NCBI GenBank assembly: GCA_003453515.1
Contig: DMLD01000087.1
Span: 1,087 to 10,427 of the forward strand
Source: Lachnospiraceae bacterium
GTDB lineage: Bacteria > Bacillota > Clostridia > Lachnospirales > Lachnospiraceae
Length of the DNA: 9,341 nucleotides
Direction: 5' to 3'
The position numbers and the translations under genes were made by a program. Below, one piece after another: positions 7,202 through 9,341 of this stretch; positions within the stretch are counted from its first letter, which is position 1, and the number at the start of each line of letters is the position of its first letter. The notes under the pieces were generated by a model. The model ran no database searches and was not told where the DNA came from. It was given only the letters and a program-made list of their open reading frames with translations.

Positions 7202-8955
7202 TGGAGAGAAATGACGATTTTGTAAGAAAAGAATATAAAAGGACACTTTTTCCGATCCTGTTTTCGGTACTGGGAGGCACGATCAATACTTTGATCGATG
7301 GGGTGTTTGTCACTCAGAGTATAGGCAAGGAAGCCCTGGCGGCTGTGAATCTATACATGCCGGTATACTTGGTTCTGTGTACGTTCGGTGTCATACTTGC
7401 CAGCGGTGCGGCGACACTGTCAGCGGAGAGCATCGGAGAAAGGAATATCGAAGAATCAAAGAAGATATTCCACTCGGCTTTTACCGGATATATGATCCTC
7501 GGAGTTTTGATGACGGCGGTAGGGATACCTCTTTCAAGACCAATCGCAACACTTCTGTCACACGGCGGTGAGTTGTCGGTCATGGTGTATGATTACACTC
7601 TGATACTGATGGTTGGAGTCATACCGTCACTCCTTATGTATCTCCCGATTATGTATCTGCAGTTGGAGGGTAAGCCAAATGCCATTTTCATCATGATGAC
7701 GATCATGGTGGGCGGCGATATAGCGCTTGATTATCTGCTGCTGTTTGTATTTGACATGGGGATCAGAGGTGCAGCTGCGGCGACGGTGATATCCACGCTT
7801 GCCGGATGTGCCTACGGGATAATCGTGCTGCACAGAGGTGATACATATAAATTGAATATAAAAGAGGCTACATTGTATCGGATGCCCGAGATACTGCACA
7901 ACGGATCTCCATCGGCGATCGGCAATCTCCTTGATTCGATACGCATGATCATTATAAACTCGATGATCCTTGCGAGTCTGGGTACTGAGGGGATGGCGAT
8001 GTGGGCTGTCCTCAACTCTCTGAGTGAATTGTCGATAACCATATCCTCGGGTGTGCCGCAGGCGGCGGCACCCATGATAGGCGTGTATTATCCATCCAAG
8101 GAAAATGCTTCCATAAGAGCCTTGATGAGATTGCAGGTAAGATGGGGGATGCTTCTGATGGGAGGATACTCACTTGTTTTACTTGTGGGTAACAGGGGAG
8201 TAGGGGCAATGTTTCATGTATCATCAGAGATACTACCTGCTCTTATATGTCTTGTAGCGTATATGTTTATTGATTTTTTTGCAGGGTTGTGGGTGAAATA
8301 TTTAAATGCTATAAAAAGAGTTATTATCTCCAATATAATAACCATATGCAGAAAGCTTATATTCCCTGTTGTCTCTGCGTTTGTCATATTTAAGATTGAT
8401 ATAATCCCATGGCTGTTTTTGCCTGTGGGTGCCCTGCTCACGGCACTTGCCGGATTTGCCGTGATCAGAGCGTGTGTCAATATCAACAAAAAGAAGAAGA
8501 CACTTTCGGGACTTTTGCTTTTGAATGATGAGCTCGTCAGATCAAAAAAGGTGTTGGATTTTTCCATAAAGCCGGTGACAGAGGAGATATGTGATGCGGC
8601 GGAAAAGATCAAGGATTTTTGTGCCGAGAATTCATTGGACAGAAAAACTGTGATGAAGCTGTCGCTTTCCATTGAGGAGCTTCTGGTGGTCGTGGGCAAT
8701 CATCTCAAGAATTCGGGAAGTATCGATCTGAGGGTGTTTGTACTGGCGGGAGAGACCGGTATACAGATAAGGTCGGCGGGTGAGCTTTACAACCCGTTTA
8801 AGGAGGCAATGGATACACCGGATGATCCGGAACTCATGGGCGTGAACATGCTCATGAAGATGGCATCTGACACGATACATTATTATGCGTTGGGAATGAA
8901 CACTCTGCATATATTTTTCGAGAACAATGAAGTGGCTGTGAACAATAATAAATAA
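7198..8955 (+). CDS. MATE-family transporter fused to a degenerate RsbW-like ATPase domain
   Basis: From ATG 7198 this is 585 residues. Residues ~1-440 form a full MATE transporter: many hydrophobic helices, with LFSVLGGTINTLIDGVFVTQ near the start and SAESIGERN in the first half, as in NorM/DinF-like proteins. Residues ~455-585 are an RsbW-like ATPase fold that aligns with the first MATE's domain (IKDFCAENSLDRKTVMKLSL; MGVNMLMKMASDTIHYYALG). Two conserved residues are missing. The N-box reads IEELLVVVGN, so Asn is replaced by Val498, and the D-box reads IRSAGELYNP, so Asp is replaced by Ser526. ATP binding is thus doubtful, and it may be a pseudo-kinase or protein-binding module. The start overlaps the ATP-grasp stop (ATGA), and the membrane sensor gene begins 17 bases after its stop. 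The exported substrate is unknown; a link to the ATP-grasp product is a guess. Bases 8250-8420 are visibly more AT-rich than the rest. Confidence 0.9.
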   Translation: MMERNDDFVRKEYKRTLFPILFSVLGGTINTLIDGVFVTQSIGKEALAAVNLYMPVYLVLCTFGVILASGAATLSAESIGERNIEESKKIFHSAFTGYMILGVLMTAVGIPLSRPIATLLSHGGELSVMVYDYTLILMVGVIPSLLMYLPIMYLQLEGKPNAIFIMMTIMVGGDIALDYLLLFVFDMGIRGAAAATVISTLAGCAYGIIVLHRGDTYKLNIKEATLYRMPEILHNGSPSAIGNLLDSIRMIIINSMILASLGTEGMAMWAVLNSLSELSITISSGVPQAAAPMIGVYYPSKENASIRALMRLQVRWGMLLMGGYSLVLLVGNRGVGAMFHVSSEILPALICLVAYMFIDFFAGLWVKYLNAIKRVIISNIITICRKLIFPVVSAFVIFKIDIIPWLFLPVGALLTALAGFAVIRACVNINKKKKTLSGLLLLNDELVRSKKVLDFSIKPVTEEICDAAEKIKDFCAENSLDRKTVMKLSLSIEELLVVVGNHLKNSGSIDLRVFVLAGETGIQIRSAGELYNPFKEAMDTPDDPELMGVNMLMKMASDTIHYYALGMNTLHIFFENNEVAVNNNK

Positions 8956-8957
8956 TC

Positions 8958-8966
8958 AGGATGGTG
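8958..8966 (+). promoter_or_regulatory. Ribosome binding site of the downstream sensor gene
   Basis: AGGATGGTG matches the anti-Shine-Dalgarno pattern AGGAGGTG with one extra T and lies six bases before ATG 8973. The alternative in-frame ATG at 8961 lies inside this site and has only a weak TCAGG directly upstream, so 8973 is preferred. Confidence 0.6.
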
Positions 8967-8972
8967 AAGCTA

Positions 8973-9341
8973 ATGAAGGATTTGAGAGAGATCAAAAGTG
9001 ACAACAGGATCAAGCTTAGACTGAGGACCAAGATCATACTTCTTCTTGTGGCTCTGACGGTCTGTCTGACCGGAGGTATGGCGATAGTCGGTGCAAGAAA
9101 CTACGAGAACTCCATAATTGAGAAGTATAATTCGATCGCATACATGGGGGCTTATACAACGGCCGGATATTTTGATGAAGGAGAGCTGAAGGCATATGCC
9201 GATCTTTTGGAACGCTACAAGGCGGGAGAGAATGTGCAGGCTGAGATCGATGAGGTGGTATCATCAAGGAGATATCAGCAGATAAAGGGACTTGTGGTCG
9301 ATCTGAGAAAGAATCTCGGAGCCAATGGCATTTATATATGC
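8973..9341 (+). CDS. N-terminus of a membrane sensor protein (3' end missing)
   Basis: An open frame runs from ATG 8973 to the last base (123 residues, no stop). A basic cytosolic start (KDLREIKSDNRIKLRLRTK) precedes one hydrophobic helix (about residues 21-41, IILLLVALTVCLTGG). An outside, helical segment follows (YENSIIEKYNSIAYMGAYTT, FDEGELKAYADLLERYKAGE), and then LVVDLRKNLGANGIYIC, which looks like the start of a Cache-type sensor strand. Such N-termini belong to SpoIIE/PP2C phosphatases, histidine kinases, GGDEF proteins or chemoreceptors; the output domain is not in the window. A SpoIIE-type phosphatase would fit the RsbW-like domains on the neighbouring MATE proteins, but that is inference. 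It lies 17 bases after the MATE stop and is probably cotranscribed. The frame is well supported by its ribosome binding site and by residue composition. Confidence 0.75.
   Translation, partial: MKDLREIKSDNRIKLRLRTKIILLLVALTVCLTGGMAIVGARNYENSIIEKYNSIAYMGAYTTAGYFDEGELKAYADLLERYKAGENVQAEIDEVVSSRRYQQIKGLVVDLRKNLGANGIYIC

Noticed and set aside
8250..8420. AT-rich patch in the second MATE gene as a sign of inserted DNA or an internal promoter
   Set aside because: The reading frame and membrane-helix pattern continue through it, and hydrophobic Ile/Phe/Tyr codons explain the composition.

Overview
The window reads as part of a chromosome from an anaerobic, gut-type Firmicute, most likely a Lachnospiraceae-like Clostridium. 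This is inferred from moderate base composition, heavy use of ATA (Ile) and AGA/AGG (Arg) codons, strong purine-rich ribosome binding sites, and gene families typical of that group: MATE transporters fused to RsbW-like ATPases, TIR–transmembrane–beta-propeller proteins and sugar-transfer-type ATP-grasp enzymes. No species can be named from the sequence alone. All six genes lie on the + strand and are tightly packed. The largest gap is 141 bases, and no RNA gene, insertion sequence or CRISPR array was seen.

Layout. (1) Bases 1-1392 hold the 3' part of a MATE-family transporter fused to a C-terminal anti-sigma-type ATPase domain. (2) After 64 bases comes a DHH/DHHA1 phosphoesterase (1457-2953) with an unusual C-terminal extension made of two similar modules. 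(3) Its TAA stop is followed with no gap by a GTG start for a 997-residue TIR–transmembrane–beta-propeller protein (2954-5947). (4) The 141-base gap 5948-6088 carries a set of direct and inverted repeats followed by a plausible sigma-A promoter. (5) That promoter appears to drive an ATP-grasp enzyme (6089-7201), whose stop overlaps the start (ATGA) of a second MATE–ATPase fusion (7198-8955). (6) The 5' end of a membrane sensor protein (8973-9341) follows and runs off the window.

How they may work together (inference). The DHH and TIR genes look translationally coupled. They would pair a possible NAD-consuming or nucleotide-signal-making TIR domain, regulated across the membrane by a propeller, with a phosphoesterase of the class that degrades small nucleotides. 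The second unit pairs an ATP-grasp ligase-like enzyme with a MATE exporter, then a membrane sensor. The two MATE fusions differ: the first keeps the conserved ATP-binding residues of its ATPase domain, while the second has lost the N-box Asn and the D-box Asp and may be a pseudo-kinase. RsbW-like domains usually work with STAS proteins and PP2C/SpoIIE phosphatases; the truncated sensor gene is a candidate for such a partner, but its output domain is outside the window.
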